Position numbers and translations under genes: made by a program
NCBI GenBank assembly: GCA_032595675.1
Contig: JAVQMD010000001.1
Coordinates: forward strand, 1 to 64,000
Source: Candidatus Electrothrix rattekaaiensis
Lineage (GTDB): Bacteria > Desulfobacterota > Desulfobulbia > Desulfobulbales > Desulfobulbaceae
Reading direction: 5' to 3'
Length of the DNA: 64,000 bases
The notes under the pieces: model-generated
What the model saw: only the letters and a program-made list of their open reading frames with translations
The model's database searches: none
Told to the model about the DNA's origin: nothing
Part shown: in pieces, positions 63,837-64,000 of the stretch
Layout of the letters: each line of letters opens with the position of its first letter
Numbering within the stretch: position 1 is the first letter of the stretch

Positions 63837-64000
63837 ATGTCCCTAAAGAACAAGGCTCAACAAGTACTTGAAATCCTCAAATCAGGCGGCTTTGAGATTT
63901 CTGGAAAATGGCTCGACTTGTCAGATGATTTCAAGTTTTGCGCTGAAAATTCAAAAATCTACCGTCCTGAAGATTTCGATTCCCTTCTCCATTCGCGTTC
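63837..64000 (+). CDS. partial gene running off the window end
   Basis: An open frame of 54 codons from ATG (63837) to the last base, no stop. It begins MSLKNKAQQVLEILKSGG and continues to IYRPEDFDSLLH. The start resembles the N-terminal part of the TIGR02452 (microbial PARG-like) family, but too little is present to be sure. The 63677-63836 gap before it holds a short open remnant (HRINTDVVSAVAPTTPVMR) of unknown origin. Confidence 0.4.
   Translation, partial: MSLKNKAQQVLEILKSGGFEISGKWLDLSDDFKFCAENSKIYRPEDFDSLLHSR

Overview
The window reads as a chromosome segment of a sulfur-metabolising Desulfobacterota bacterium, most likely of the order Desulfobulbales. Evidence is a reductive-type dsrA-dsrB-dsrD set, a split F1 ATP synthase operon starting with b' and b, an HdrC/MvhD/MetV group of the acetyl-CoA pathway type, and a spirochaete/delta-type EF-G. 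A cable bacterium (Candidatus Electrothrix or Electronema) would fit, but that is inference. No rRNA, complete tRNA, CRISPR array or recognisable transposase was seen.

Layout. 1-4463: Pmp3-type membrane peptide, dsrABD, isochorismatase-family hydrolase. 4548-7199: alaS. 7204-13108 and 21196-28435: two halves of a fatty-acid/polyketide-like locus with two ketosynthase genes (one a ketosynthase plus chain-length-factor-like fusion), two acyl carrier proteins, three CrtI-like FAD oxidoreductases and a B12-type radical SAM protein. Between the halves lie a sulfatase-fold membrane enzyme, argD, argB and ychF. This enzyme set resembles the one proposed for ladderane lipids in anammox bacteria, and it is the most interesting system here. 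A recD-like helicase and a haem lipoprotein follow.

31779-39635: F1 ATP synthase operon (b', b, delta, alpha, gamma, beta, epsilon; no a or c subunit). It is interrupted between gamma and beta by two paralogous secreted proteins of unknown function and a decayed second copy of the atpG 3' end.

39636-48731: accessory island. It holds toxin-antitoxin pieces, a large NACHT NTPase, three nearly identical PD-(D/E)XK genes in tandem, 21-base tandem arrays and a small palindromic element. Three times in a row (atpG, atpC, NACHT gene) an intact gene is followed by foreign material and then by a second copy of its own 3' end, which suggests a repeated insertion or duplication process.

48732-53991 (minus strand): ptsN, rpoN, lptB and lptA, then metV, mvhD and hdrC. 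54391-56036: AT-rich cassette with one soluble protein and one membrane protein split by an A10 tract. 56433-60180: eukaryotic-type hisA, a RecA-like ATPase and fusA. 60847-64000: AT-rich accessory genes, a 25-unit 21-base array that is open on both strands, and a cluster of TRATAAGTGGAAA motifs.

The core genes use ordinary mid-GC codons. The cassettes at 13.3, 36.1-37.4, 54.4-56.0 and 60.8-63.7 kb are clearly more AT-rich and look acquired.
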